Numbered from the stretch's first letter, positions 42,308 to 50,673 are shown. The stretch is DNA of 64,000 bases from Phytohabitans flavus (GCF_011764545.1 NZ_AP022870.1:3270001-3334000), one strand, 5' to 3'. The notes: generated by a model from the letters alone, not told the origin. A program made the numbers and translations.

Positions 42308-43996
42308 ATGACCCCACAGACCGAGCACCGCACCCTCACCCGCGCCGCCCGCGCCGGCACCGCGCCGTGGTGGGAGGGCGCCGTCATCTACCACATCTAC
42401 CCGCGCAGCTTCCGCGACTCCGACGGCGACGGCGTGGGCGACCTCGCCGGGCTCCGGGCCGAGCTGCCCTACCTGCGCTGGCTCGGCATCGACGCCATCT
42501 GGCTGTCGCCGTTCTACGCCTCACCCGCCGTCGACTTCGGGTACGACGTCGCGGACCACAGCGCGGTCGACCCGGCGATGGGCAGCCTCGCCGACTTCGA
42601 CGCGATCGTCGCCGAGGCCCACCGGGCCGGCATCCGGGTGCTTGTCGACTTCGTCGGCAGCAACACCTCGGTGCGGCACCCGTGGTTCGTGGAGTCGCGC
42701 TCGTCGCGCGAGTCGCCGCGCCGCGACTGGTACATCTGGGCCGACCCCGGCCCCGGCGGCGGCCCGCCCAACAACTGGATCAGCGTCTTCGGCGGCCCGG
42801 CGTGGACCTGGGACCCGCAGACCGCGCAGTACTACCTGCACTCGTTCCTGCCCGAGATCCCGGACCTCAACTGGCGCAACCCCGCGGTCGAGACGGCGAT
42901 GCTCGACGTGCTGCGGTTCTGGATGGACCGAGGGGTCGACGGGTTCCGCATCGACGCCGCCGAGCACCTGCTCAAAGACCCGCTGCTGCGGGACAACCCG
43001 CCGGCCGCGCCGGTCAACGACGGCCATCCGAAGAACCTTGGCGAGTACGACCGGCTTCGCCACCTCTACGACCGAGGGCACGCCGACATCCACCCGCTGT
43101 ACCAGCGCATCCGCCGCCTGCTGGACGAGCACCGGCCGGGCGCACCGCACCTCGCGATCGCCGAGATCGTGCCCGAGCCGGGCGTCGGGCTCGACCACTG
43201 GGCCAGCTTCTACGGCGCCGCGCTGGACGAGATCCACATGCCGATGAACCTGACGCTGCCCGCCCTGCCGTGGGACGCGGCGAGCTTCGGCCAGGCGCTC
43301 GCGCAGGTCGAGGCGGCGATCCCGCCCGGCGGCGGCCCGACGGTCGCGCTGGGCAGCCACGACGAGCCCCGGGTCGCGTCCCGGTACGGCTCGGCCCAGG
43401 CCCGCTGCCTGCTCGCCGTGCTGCTCACCCTGCGCGGTACCGCGGTGCTCTACTACGGCGACGAGCTCGGCCTGCCCGACAGCCCGGTGCGCCCCGGCGA
43501 GGAGCGCGACCCGTGGGGGCGGCGCAATCCGGCGTTCAACCGCGACCTCGGCCGCACGCCGATGCCGTGGTCCGCCGCCGGCCAAGCGGCCGGGTTCACC
43601 ACGGCCGCCGAGCCGTGGCTGCCGCTGCCGGAGGGCGCACACCGGCTCAGCGTGGCCGCCCAGCGCGCCGACCCGGGCAGCACGCTGCTGCTCACGCGGG
43701 CGCTACTGGCGCTGCGGCGCCGCTCCCCCGCGCTGCGGCAGGGCACGTACCGGCCGCTGGAGCTCGGTGCCGACCTGCTCTGCTACGAGCGGCGGTGGGG
43801 GTCGGACACGGTCGTCGTGGTCGCCAACTTCGCCGCCGGTCCACGGGAGATCCGCGCTCCCGGGCGCGGACCCTGGACACTCGCCGCGCGCACCGGCGCC
43901 GCCACCCAACTGCGTGGCGACGCGCTGTCCCTGGGCGGCTACGAGGCGGCGGTGCTGCGGCTCAGCGCGGGCGAAGCACCGCGGCCGGATCGCTGA
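42308..43996 (+). CDS. GH13 alpha-glucosidase-family enzyme
   Basis: This cytoplasmic 562-residue protein (no signal) aligns with oligo-1,6-/alpha-1,4-glucosidases: WWEGAVIYHIYPRSFRDSDG, GIDAIWLSPFYASP, ESRSSRESPRRDWYIW and PPNNWISVFGGPAW. The nucleophile Asp is in GFRIDAAEHL near 215, the acid/base Glu in AIAEIVPEPG near 282, and the stabilising Asp in GSHDEPRVASR near 350. Conserved region I, normally DLVVNHTSDEHPWF, reads DFVGSNTSVRHPWF, so the substrate-contacting His is replaced. It would hydrolyse an imported alpha-glucoside. Its end overlaps the convergent ROK repressor gene by 35 nt. Confidence 0.88.
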   Translation: MTPQTEHRTLTRAARAGTAPWWEGAVIYHIYPRSFRDSDGDGVGDLAGLRAELPYLRWLGIDAIWLSPFYASPAVDFGYDVADHSAVDPAMGSLADFDAIVAEAHRAGIRVLVDFVGSNTSVRHPWFVESRSSRESPRRDWYIWADPGPGGGPPNNWISVFGGPAWTWDPQTAQYYLHSFLPEIPDLNWRNPAVETAMLDVLRFWMDRGVDGFRIDAAEHLLKDPLLRDNPPAAPVNDGHPKNLGEYDRLRHLYDRGHADIHPLYQRIRRLLDEHRPGAPHLAIAEIVPEPGVGLDHWASFYGAALDEIHMPMNLTLPALPWDAASFGQALAQVEAAIPPGGGPTVALGSHDEPRVASRYGSAQARCLLAVLLTLRGTAVLYYGDELGLPDSPVRPGEERDPWGRRNPAFNRDLGRTPMPWSAAGQAAGFTTAAEPWLPLPEGAHRLSVAAQRADPGSTLLLTRALLALRRRSPALRQGTYRPLELGADLLCYERRWGSDTVVVVANFAAGPREIRAPGRGPWTLAARTGAATQLRGDALSLGGYEAAVLRLSAGEAPRPDR

Positions 43997-45218
43997 GCAG
44001 CGGTTCGAGGGCGTACTCGGCGGCACCGAGGAAGGAGGCGTCGGCGCGGCGGGAGGCGGGCAGGATCGGCACGTCGCGCGCTTCGGCGGAGAAGCCGCGC
44101 TCCTGGAGCACCCGCCGGGTCGGCACCGGGCTGAGCGCGTACAGGTCGGCGAGGTAGCCGCCCAGCACGATCCGGTCCGGCCCGAGGATGTGTACCAGGC
44201 TGGCCAGGCCGGTGCCGAGCGCGGTGGACACGATCCGCACCGCCTCGACCGCCGCCGGCCGCCCAGCCCGGGCGTCCTCGAGCACCCCCGCGACCGCCCC
44301 GGCCAGCGAAGCCGGCTCCGGCGGGTCGGGGACGCCCGCGGCGCGCAGCAGCGCCCGCTCGTCCACCTCGGTCTCCCAGCAGCCCACCGCCCCGCACCGG
44401 CAGCGGACGCCACGCGGGTCGACCGTCATGTGTCCGATCTCCCCGGCGTAACCGCCGCTCGCCCCCAGGACGGTGCCCTCGTGCACGATGCCGCCACCGA
44501 CGCCGACGTCGCTGTGCACGTACAGCAGGCGCCGGGCGCCGGCCCCGGCACCCCGCCGGTACTCGGCGACCGCGCCCAGGTCGGCGTCGTTGGCCACCAC
44601 CACGTGCTGGACGAGCCCGCCCGCGCCGGCCCGCCCGGCGCCGAGCCCGTCGCTGAGCAGCGCGCCGAGCGCCACGTCCCGCCAGCCCAGGTTGGGCGCG
44701 AGGTGCACGAAGCCGTCCCGGCCGCGCACGATCCCCCAGCAGGCAACACCCACCGCCTGGTACGGCGCGGCGGTGCGCCGGCGGGCCGCGCCGCGCAGCC
44801 GCTCGACGAGGGTGGCGACGCTCTGCTCGGTGGACGCGGCCGGATCCCAGGGCCACTCGTGCCGGCTCAGCACCCGGCCGCCCAGCCCCACGACCGCCAG
44901 CCGGAAGCCCTCCACGGCCAGGTCGACGGCGAGCACGGTGGCACCGGTCGGCACGGTGTCGAAGACCGGCGACGGGCGGCCCCGCGTGCCCGGCAGCTCC
45001 GGCGAGCGCTCCACCAGCAGGCCGCCCCGGACCAGCATGTCCAGCAGGACGCCGACCGTGCCCCGGGCCAGCCCGAGCCGCTCGGTGATCGCGGCGCGGG
45101 TCATCGCCCCGTCCTCGTGCACCAGCCGCAGCACCCGCCCGAGGTTGTCCCGCCGCAGGTCGGCGGTGGTGGGGGCGGGCGACGACTTTAGTGCCGGTCG
45201 CGAACTTTGGCTGGCCAC
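43962..45218 (-). CDS. ROK-family transcriptional repressor
   Basis: The protein has 418 residues. The N-terminal winged helix at about 20-80 reads NLGRVLRLVHEDGAMTRAAI, then ERLGLARGTVGVLLDMLV. The sugar-binding ROK domain follows, with VLAVDLAVEGFRLAVVGLGG, ANDADLGAVAEYR and the zinc motif EIGHMTVDPRG, then CRCGAVGCWE (all three Cys present). Such proteins sense a sugar or sugar phosphate and repress the transport genes around them. No clear Shine-Dalgarno precedes GTG 45218. It is divergent from the binding-protein operon and converges with GH13. Confidence 0.9.
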   Translation of the reverse strand: MASQSSRPALKSSPAPTTADLRRDNLGRVLRLVHEDGAMTRAAITERLGLARGTVGVLLDMLVRGGLLVERSPELPGTRGRPSPVFDTVPTGATVLAVDLAVEGFRLAVVGLGGRVLSRHEWPWDPAASTEQSVATLVERLRGAARRRTAAPYQAVGVACWGIVRGRDGFVHLAPNLGWRDVALGALLSDGLGAGRAGAGGLVQHVVVANDADLGAVAEYRRGAGAGARRLLYVHSDVGVGGGIVHEGTVLGASGGYAGEIGHMTVDPRGVRCRCGAVGCWETEVDERALLRAAGVPDPPEPASLAGAVAGVLEDARAGRPAAVEAVRIVSTALGTGLASLVHILGPDRIVLGGYLADLYALSPVPTRRVLQERGFSAEARDVPILPASRRADASFLGAAEYALEPLLSDPAAVLRPR

Positions 45219-45255
45219 GCCAAAGAGAGTAGCCCGGCCGATTTTTTGTTAACCC

Positions 45256-45296
45256 TTGACTACCGCCACGTTAATTAATTACTGTCGCGAACAAAT
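45256..45296 (+). promoter_or_regulatory. Promoter of the sugar ABC transporter operon with GAACAAAT element
   Basis: TTGACT (45256-45261) is followed by an AT-rich stretch (TTAATTAATTACTG) offering several -10 choices 14-17 nt away. GAACAAAT at 45289-45296 matches the element beside the palindrome at 42213-42242, supporting shared control by the ROK repressor. The lipoprotein ATG is at 45324. Confidence 0.5.
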
Positions 45297-45323
45297 CTTG
45301 CAGCTCGGCCCTCCAGAAGGGGT

Positions 45324-46643
45324 ATGGCCATGAGCAACAGACGACTGCTTCGGCTCACCGCCGGTTTCTCCCTTGCCGTCACCGCCCTCGCCGCCTGTAG
45401 CGAGAGCACCGCACCCGACAGCGCCGCGCCGGGAGGTGCGGTCAGCGGCGACGTGTCGGTCATGGCGGTGTGGACCGGCGAGGAGCGCGCCGCGTTCCAG
45501 GCCGTGCTCGACGGCTTCACCCGCGACCATCCGGGTGTACGGGTCACCTACACCTCGGCCGGCAACAACCTGCCCACCGTCCTCGGCACCGCCGTGGAAG
45601 GCGGCGACCCGCCCGACCTCGCCGTCGTGCCGCAGCCCGCGCTGGTCACGCAGTTTCGTGAGCGGGGCGCGCTGAAACCGCTCGACTTCCTGCGCGCCGG
45701 GGTAGAGGCCGACTTCCCGCCCGACATCGCCCGGATCGGCGTCGCCGACGGTCACATGTACTCGTTCGTCTTCAAGGCGGCCAACAAGTCCACCCTCTGG
45801 TACAACGTGGCGGCCTTCGAGGACGCGGGCGTCAAGCCGCCCGGCACCTGGGACGAGCTGATCGCGGCGGCGGGCACGCTCAAGGCGGCCGGCACCCCGG
45901 CGTACGCGATCGCCGGCGCCGACGGATGGACCCTCACCGACCTCTTCGAGAACATCTACCTGCGCCAAGCCGGTCCGGAGAAGTACGACCAGCTCGCCGC
46001 CCACGAGATCCCGTGGACCGACCCATCCGTCGTCGCGGCGCTGCGCACCATGACCCAGGTGCTCGGCGACAGCGCCAACATCGCCGGGGGCACGACCGGC
46101 GCGCTCCAGACCGACCTGCCCACCGCCTCCGCCAAGGTGCTCAGCGACAAGCCCAGCGCGGCGGTCGTGATCGAAGGCGATTTCGTGCCGACCGCGATCG
46201 CCGACAACCCAGCCGTGAAGGGCGGCGAGCACTACGCCGTCGTACCCTTCCCGTCCATCGGCGGCAGCGACCCGGCCACCGTGGTCGGCGGCGGCGACTC
46301 CGTGGTGATGTTCGCCGACTCGCCGGCGAGCCGGGCACTGGCCACCTACCTGACGACGCCCGCCGCGGCGCGGATCTGGGCCGAGCGGGGCGGCTTCTCC
46401 TCACCCAACCGGCAGCTTCCCGGCGACGCGTACCCCGACGAGCTCGCCCGCACCACCGCCAACGCGGTCGCCAACGCCAAGACGTTCCGCTTCGACATGT
46501 CCGACCTCGCGCCGGTCGCCTTCGGCGGCACGGCCGGGCAGGGCGAGTTCAAGCTCCTCCAGGATCTGCTGGCCAATCCGTCCGATGTGGACGGTACGGC
46601 GAAGCGGCTGGAGGCGGCGGCCGCCGCGGCGTACGGCGGTTAG
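45324..46643 (+). CDS. Sugar ABC transporter substrate-binding lipoprotein (family 1)
   Basis: The lipoprotein has 439 residues. The signal ends in the lipobox ALAACS with Cys near residue 25. The family-1 pattern follows: DVSVMAVWTGEERAAFQAVL, GGDPPDLAVVPQPALV, STLWYNVAAFEDAGVKPPGTWDEL near 155, and a C-terminal GGGDSVVMFADSP segment as in maltose- or alpha-glucoside-binding proteins. It captures the sugar for the two permeases that follow. The 4-nt gap to the first permease gene indicates one operon. Confidence 0.9.
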   Translation: MAMSNRRLLRLTAGFSLAVTALAACSESTAPDSAAPGGAVSGDVSVMAVWTGEERAAFQAVLDGFTRDHPGVRVTYTSAGNNLPTVLGTAVEGGDPPDLAVVPQPALVTQFRERGALKPLDFLRAGVEADFPPDIARIGVADGHMYSFVFKAANKSTLWYNVAAFEDAGVKPPGTWDELIAAAGTLKAAGTPAYAIAGADGWTLTDLFENIYLRQAGPEKYDQLAAHEIPWTDPSVVAALRTMTQVLGDSANIAGGTTGALQTDLPTASAKVLSDKPSAAVVIEGDFVPTAIADNPAVKGGEHYAVVPFPSIGGSDPATVVGGGDSVVMFADSPASRALATYLTTPAAARIWAERGGFSSPNRQLPGDAYPDELARTTANAVANAKTFRFDMSDLAPVAFGGTAGQGEFKLLQDLLANPSDVDGTAKRLEAAAAAAYGG

Positions 46644-46647
46644 ACCG

Positions 46648-48012
46648 GTGGTCGCGACCCAGCCCAAGCCCACGCGGACGGTGTCCCGGCCGTCCCCCGC
46701 CCCGGCACGCCCGCACCACCGGCCGCCGGGGCGGTGGCGGCAGCCGCTCCTCGCCGCCGCCTTCCTCGCCCCGGCACTGTCCATCCTCGCCGTCTGGATC
46801 GTCTACCCGACCGTGCGTACCGTGCTGCGCAGCCTCTTCGGCCGCGACCCGCAGGACTTCGTCGGGCTGGACAACTACCACACGCTCTTCACCACCGACA
46901 CGCTGACGATGGCGATCCGCAACAACGCGCTGTGGGTCGCCGTCGTCCCGCTCACCGTCACCGCGATCGGCACCGTGCTCGCGGTCCTCACCGAGCGGAT
47001 CCGCTGGGCCGCGGCGTTCCGCACGGCCGTCTTCATGCCGATGGCGGTCTCGATGTTCGCCGCCGGCGTGATCTGGCACGTGATGGCGGAAAAGGACCCG
47101 CAGCGCGGCACGCTCAACGCGGTCGTGGGCGTCGTCCACGACGCGGTCAACCCCACCGGTGTACTCGCCACCGGTCGCCCGTCCACCCCCGCGCTCACCG
47201 GCGACCCGGGCAGCGGCATCGCGCTGCGCGACCCGGTGCGCCCCGGGCAGAGCGCGCCGCTCGGGCTCACCGGGATACCCACGCGCGAGGTGCCACCGGG
47301 CTCGGTGCCCGCGGCGATACCGGCCGCCGGCCCTGACCAGATCACCGGTACGGTCTTCCGCGACTTCTCCCCCGGCGGCGGGCAGCCCGGTGTCGTGGAG
47401 CCGGGCGAGGCGGGCATCCCCGGCGCGACCGTCGAGCTTCGGGACACCGGCGGGCGGGTGCTCGCCACCACGCACACCTCGGCCGACGGCGGCTTCCGGT
47501 TCAGCGGCCTGGACCCCGGCGACTACCGCGTGGCGATCGGGCGGGACACGTTCGCCGCGCCGTTCGAGGGCGTCGACTGGCTCGGCCCCAAGCTCATCAC
47601 CCCGACCATCATGATCGCGTACACCTGGATGTGGGCCGGCTTCGCCATGGTGCTGATCGCCGCCGGGCTGGCCGCCATCCCCCGCGACGTACTGGATGCG
47701 GCCCGGATCGATGGCGCCTCCGAGTGGCAGGTCTTCCGCCGCGTCACCGTGCCGCTCCTCGCCCCGGTTCTGACCGTCGTACTCGTCACCATGGTCGTCA
47801 ACGTCCTGAAGGTCTTCGACATCGTGATGGCGGTCGCCGGTGAGTCCACACAGGACGATGCCAACGTCATCGCGCTGGCGATGTGGCGCACGTCGTTCAC
47901 CGGCGCCAACAACTACGGGCTCGGTTCCGCCATCTCGGTCGTGCTCTTTCTGCTCGTACTCCCCGCGCTCGCCCTCAACATCCGCCGCTTCCGCCGGGAG
48001 GGACGCAGATGA
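46648..48012 (+). CDS. Sugar ABC permease (MalF type) with an inserted extracytoplasmic beta-sandwich-like domain
   Basis: At 454 residues it is about 150 longer than a usual MalF/UgpA-type permease. Membrane segments begin near 31 and stop near 150 (FAAGVIWHVMAEKDPQRG). Residues about 160-320 are a soluble insert whose core (ITGTVFRDFSPGGGQPGVVE, then IPGATVELRDTGGRVLAT, DGGFRFSGLDPGDYRVAI) is the SdrD/CnaB or carboxypeptidase-regulatory-like fold. Membrane helices resume with the EAA loop DAARIDGASEWQVFRRVTVP near 350. The insert faces outside, as the MalF P2 loop does, so it may contact the binding protein. Start GTG 46648; the stop overlaps the next ATG (ATGA). Confidence 0.88.
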   Translation: MVATQPKPTRTVSRPSPAPARPHHRPPGRWRQPLLAAAFLAPALSILAVWIVYPTVRTVLRSLFGRDPQDFVGLDNYHTLFTTDTLTMAIRNNALWVAVVPLTVTAIGTVLAVLTERIRWAAAFRTAVFMPMAVSMFAAGVIWHVMAEKDPQRGTLNAVVGVVHDAVNPTGVLATGRPSTPALTGDPGSGIALRDPVRPGQSAPLGLTGIPTREVPPGSVPAAIPAAGPDQITGTVFRDFSPGGGQPGVVEPGEAGIPGATVELRDTGGRVLATTHTSADGGFRFSGLDPGDYRVAIGRDTFAAPFEGVDWLGPKLITPTIMIAYTWMWAGFAMVLIAAGLAAIPRDVLDAARIDGASEWQVFRRVTVPLLAPVLTVVLVTMVVNVLKVFDIVMAVAGESTQDDANVIALAMWRTSFTGANNYGLGSAISVVLFLLVLPALALNIRRFRREGRR

Positions 48013-48836
48013 CCGCGCTCCGCAGGCTCCCCGTCCAGCTGCTGCTCGGCGGGATCGCCCTGCTGTGGCTCGTGCCCACCTTCGGGCTGCTGCTGACCTC
48101 GCTGCTGCCACCGTCCGTCATCGAGAGCGGCGGCTGGTGGACGGTGCTCGCCAAGCCACGGCTCATGACGCTCGACAACTACCGCGCCATGTTCGCCGAC
48201 CGCCAGCTCGTCGACGCGCTCGTCACCACCTGCGTCGTCGCGGTCGGCAATACGGCGCTGCTGGTGCTGATCTCCGCACTGGCCGGCTACGCGTTCGCCT
48301 GGCTACCGTTCCGCGGCCGGGACGGGCTCTTCCTGGTCGTGGTCGGGCTGCTCGTCGTACCCCTCCAGATCGCGCTGATCCCCATCTTCTCGCTCTACAA
48401 CGCGACCGGCCTCTTCGACACCGCGGCCGGCCTGATCCTCTTCCACGTCGCGTTCGGCCTGCCGTTCGGCATCTTCCTGCTACGCAACGCCCTGCTGGAG
48501 ATCCCCGTCGAGATCATCGAATCGGCACGCCTGGACGGCGCGTCCGAGGCACGCGTCTTCACCCAGCTCATCCTGCCGCTCAGCCGCCCGGCGATCGCCG
48601 CGCTGGCCATCTTCCAGTTCCTCTTCACCTGGAACGACCTGATCGTGGCCCTGACCCTCGGCCGCGCCACCCAGCCCTTGACCGTCGCCATCTTCGCCCA
48701 ACTCCGGCAGTACGGCGCGAACATCGACATCATCGCCCCCGCGGCGTTCATCTCGCTGGCCATCCCGCTCGCGGTGTTCCTCGCACTCCAGGGCGCCTTC
48801 ACCCGCGGCCTACTAGCCGGCTCCACCAAGGGCTGA
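48009..48836 (+). CDS. Sugar ABC permease (MalG type)
   Basis: The 275-residue permease has six membrane helices, the early loop TLDNYRAMFADRQLVDALV near 55 and the EAA loop ESARLDGASEARVFTQLILP near 180. FTWNDLIVALTLGRATQPLTV is the conserved MalG-type segment. It is coupled to the preceding permease by ATGA. No ATPase follows; actinomycete sugar importers of this class commonly use a shared MsiK-type ATPase encoded elsewhere. Confidence 0.92.
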   Translation: MTALRRLPVQLLLGGIALLWLVPTFGLLLTSLLPPSVIESGGWWTVLAKPRLMTLDNYRAMFADRQLVDALVTTCVVAVGNTALLVLISALAGYAFAWLPFRGRDGLFLVVVGLLVVPLQIALIPIFSLYNATGLFDTAAGLILFHVAFGLPFGIFLLRNALLEIPVEIIESARLDGASEARVFTQLILPLSRPAIAALAIFQFLFTWNDLIVALTLGRATQPLTVAIFAQLRQYGANIDIIAPAAFISLAIPLAVFLALQGAFTRGLLAGSTKG

Positions 48837-48861
48837 CCGCCCGCTTGCTCGTGGGCCTTAC

Positions 48862-48925
48862 GGTTGATCAGGGACTTTATGGACTGACACGCCGGCCGAC
48901 ACGCCCACCAAGTCCCTGATCAACC
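48862..48925. terminator. Long-stem inverted repeat after the sugar transporter operon
   Basis: GGTTGATCAGGGACTT (48862-48877) and AAGTCCCTGATCAACC (48910-48925) form a perfect 16-bp stem around a 32-nt loop, 25 nt after the last permease stop. There is no T-run, which is common for actinomycete terminators. It could instead be one of the dispersed intergenic hairpins. Confidence 0.5.
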
Positions 48926-48963
48926 GGGCTAGCGGCCGGGTCGTGGGCGGACGGGGTGGTCGC

Positions 48964-49209
48964 GTGGAGAATCTTCTGTTCGTTGGGTTGATTGGGGGCG
49001 TCGTTGCTGTTGCGGTCGTGCTTGCGCGGCGGCCGGGGCGGCCCGCGGTTCGCCGGCGGTACGGCCATGACGTTGGCCCGGAGACCGAACTCCACGGTGA
49101 CGGCGGTCCGACGGCCGGTTCTGGCGGCGGCTGGGGCGGCGACAGCGGCAGCTGGGGCGGCGGAGGCGGGGGCGGTGATGGCGGCGGAGGAGGCGGAGGC
49201 GGGAGCTGA
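48964..49209 (+). CDS. Small single-span membrane protein with Gly-rich tail (hypothetical)
   Basis: From GTG 48964 the product is 81 residues: one membrane helix (LLFVGLIGGVVAVAVVLA), an Arg-rich cytoplasmic flank, then a Gly/Ser/Trp-rich tail ending in a run of glycines. Such tails occur in actinobacterial membrane proteins of unknown role. GGGGTGG is a weak ribosome-binding site. Low-complexity G+C-rich sequence can mimic this, so coding is only moderately supported. The rest of 48837-49683 contains only hairpins and repeats A and C. Confidence 0.4.
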   Translation: MENLLFVGLIGGVVAVAVVLARRPGRPAVRRRYGHDVGPETELHGDGGPTAGSGGGWGGDSGSWGGGGGGGDGGGGGGGGS

Positions 49210-49369
49210 AGCGCCGGGCGTGATCGGCGAGCGCCTGCGGAAGGCCACTGTGGACAGCAACTGGCCCGGAGGCCGAACGGCCGGATCCGCGGGGCGAGCG
49301 CCAGATTTCGGTGGTGGGCGCGACGCCTTGCGGGAGCGGCATCGTCAGTGGCTGTCCGCGCACCCGCTT

Positions 49370-49487
49370 CCTTGATCGGCACGGTCGGGTTGGCGTACGC
49401 GAGAGATCGTGGTATCCAACTGCCCCTCCAGGGGCAAGTAGGTACCACGATCTGCCAGACGGCGGCCCGTCGTAGCGTCGAGCAAGC
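49370..49487. repeat. Repeat A, copy 3 (MITE-like hairpin element)
   Basis: Ends are CCTTGATCG and CGAGCAAGC (7 of 9 complementary). The outer stem is AGATCGTGGTA (49404-49414) with TACCACGATCT (49443-49453), and the inner stem is TGCCCC (49421-49426) with GGGGCA (49431-49436). The outer-stem sequence differs from copy 1, yet both arms changed together and pairing is kept. Confidence 0.7.
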
Positions 49488-49560
49488 TTGGCGCGCGGAC
49501 CGGCAGCGAAGGTCGCCGTCGGCCGACCGCGACCCGGGGTGAGCTCGCCCAGCCGCGATG

Positions 49561-49620
49561 GGTGAGGCCGCGGGAGCGACGGTCTGGACCACTGCGGACG
49601 TCGCGGTAGCCCAATCTCCT
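49561..49620 (+). repeat. Repeat C, uninterrupted copy
   Basis: This is the empty-site relative of the locus split by the IS element at 27115-28686: GGTGAGGCCGCGGGAGC, GGTCTGGACC, TCGCGGTAGC and CAATCTC occur in the same order and spacing. It follows repeat A copy 3 by 74 bp. Near the IS, repeat A copy 1 and repeat C are neighbours too (about 110 bp), so A and C tend to travel together. Confidence 0.65.
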
Positions 49621-49683
49621 TGATTTTGGACCTTTATCCGCGACAAGACGCCGAGGCTACCCAAACTCCAAAGGCTCTCTAGT

Positions 49684-50502
49684 CTAGGCGCGCGAGGTGG
49701 TCAGGAGCGTCGCGCCGGAAAGCGTTAGTGGCGACCAGGCTGGTGCGCCGGACGTGCCGTGCTTGGGGTCGATGCCTGTGAAGACTCGGCCGCCGATCCG
49801 CACGCGCACGTGGCGGGCGTCCCAGTCCACTGTGGCCCGTTGCCGTACGCGGCCGGGGCAGCGCCAGGCGCGGTCGGCGTACCGCACGATGCTTGAGTGG
49901 CCGTGCACCTGTCCAAAGGGGACGAAGCCGCCCTGGGCGTAGTGGTGCAGCCAGGGCTCGTACAGCTCCCAGCCCGCCTCCGCCCAGAACGGCCCGGCGC
50001 CCTCGTCGCGTGCCACTACCCCGCCCTGCCAGATCAGCGCCGGCCGTTCGTTGAGCAGGCGCGCGGCCGCCGCGGCCGTGGCCGGCTCGCCCAGCTCCCG
50101 CCACGCCCGCGCGGTCAGACCGGCGTGCGTGGCGAGCAGGTCGTCGCCCTCGGCGGTGCGCACCGCGGCCGCGACGCCGAGCGAGCCGCGCTCCCACCAC
50201 TCCCGCAGCAGGGCGGCGTCGCCGTCGCCGATCGGCTCGGGCCAGAAGCGGCTGGCGCCGGGAAGGTGCTGCGCCTCGTGGTTACCGGCGAGCTGCACCC
50301 ACTGGTCCGGCTGGCGCTCGAGGAAGCTGGCGACGAGGGCGAGCACTCCGGCGCTGTCCGGTCCGCGGTCGACGAGGTCACCGACCTGGACGACGACGAG
50401 ATCGTCGGGCAGGCGGTCGTCGTGTGCGCCGGCTTCGGTGAGGGCGGCCCGCAGTTGGTCGGGATGCCCACCCACGTCACCGATGAGGACCACACGCGTC
50501 AC
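49684..50502 (-). CDS. Metallophosphoesterase (calcineurin-like, PP-family) with altered first motif
   Basis: The 272-residue phosphoesterase has VGDLVDRGPDS near residue 40, LAGNHEAQHL near 72, ATHAGLTARAW near 123 and VHGHSSIV near 200, which are motifs II-V of the ApaH/PrpE-like calcineurin fold. Motif I, normally GDxHG, reads GDVGGHPDQL: the metal-ligand His is missing from its usual place and a His follows two residues later. Substrates in the family range from diadenosine polyphosphates to phosphoproteins. It stands alone, divergent from the SAM operon. Confidence 0.83.
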   Translation of the reverse strand: MTRVVLIGDVGGHPDQLRAALTEAGAHDDRLPDDLVVVQVGDLVDRGPDSAGVLALVASFLERQPDQWVQLAGNHEAQHLPGASRFWPEPIGDGDAALLREWWERGSLGVAAAVRTAEGDDLLATHAGLTARAWRELGEPATAAAAARLLNERPALIWQGGVVARDEGAGPFWAEAGWELYEPWLHHYAQGGFVPFGQVHGHSSIVRYADRAWRCPGRVRQRATVDWDARHVRVRIGGRVFTGIDPKHGTSGAPAWSPLTLSGATLLTTSRA

Positions 50503-50558
50503 GGCCGCCTCCTGATCACCCGCTCACGGTGCGCAAGGGTACCCGCGGGCGCTGGCCG

Positions 50559-50576
50559 CTTGTGTTCGGACACAAG
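50559..50576. promoter_or_regulatory. Palindrome upstream of the one-carbon/SAM operon
   Basis: CTTGTGT-TCGG-ACACAAG is a perfect 7-bp inverted repeat in the 171-bp divergent spacer, 97 bp before the first gene of the operon. It could be an operator or, if transcribed, a stable short hairpin. The remaining spacer is G+C-rich with partial hairpins; I do not see the conserved parts of known SAM, SAH or cobalamin riboswitches. Confidence 0.4.
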
Positions 50577-50673
50577 TGGGGCGGGTGGAAGCTTGCGGCA
50601 CCGCCCGAAGACACTCCCACCGCTTCCTTGCGACCTTGTTACGACCAGGCACACGGCGGGCGAGGAGGGGTCG

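Noticed and set aside
50503..50673. SAM, SAH or cobalamin riboswitch before the SAM operon
   Set aside because: The leader is short and the conserved boxes I know for these classes are not visible; only a simple 18-bp palindrome and G+C hairpins are seen.
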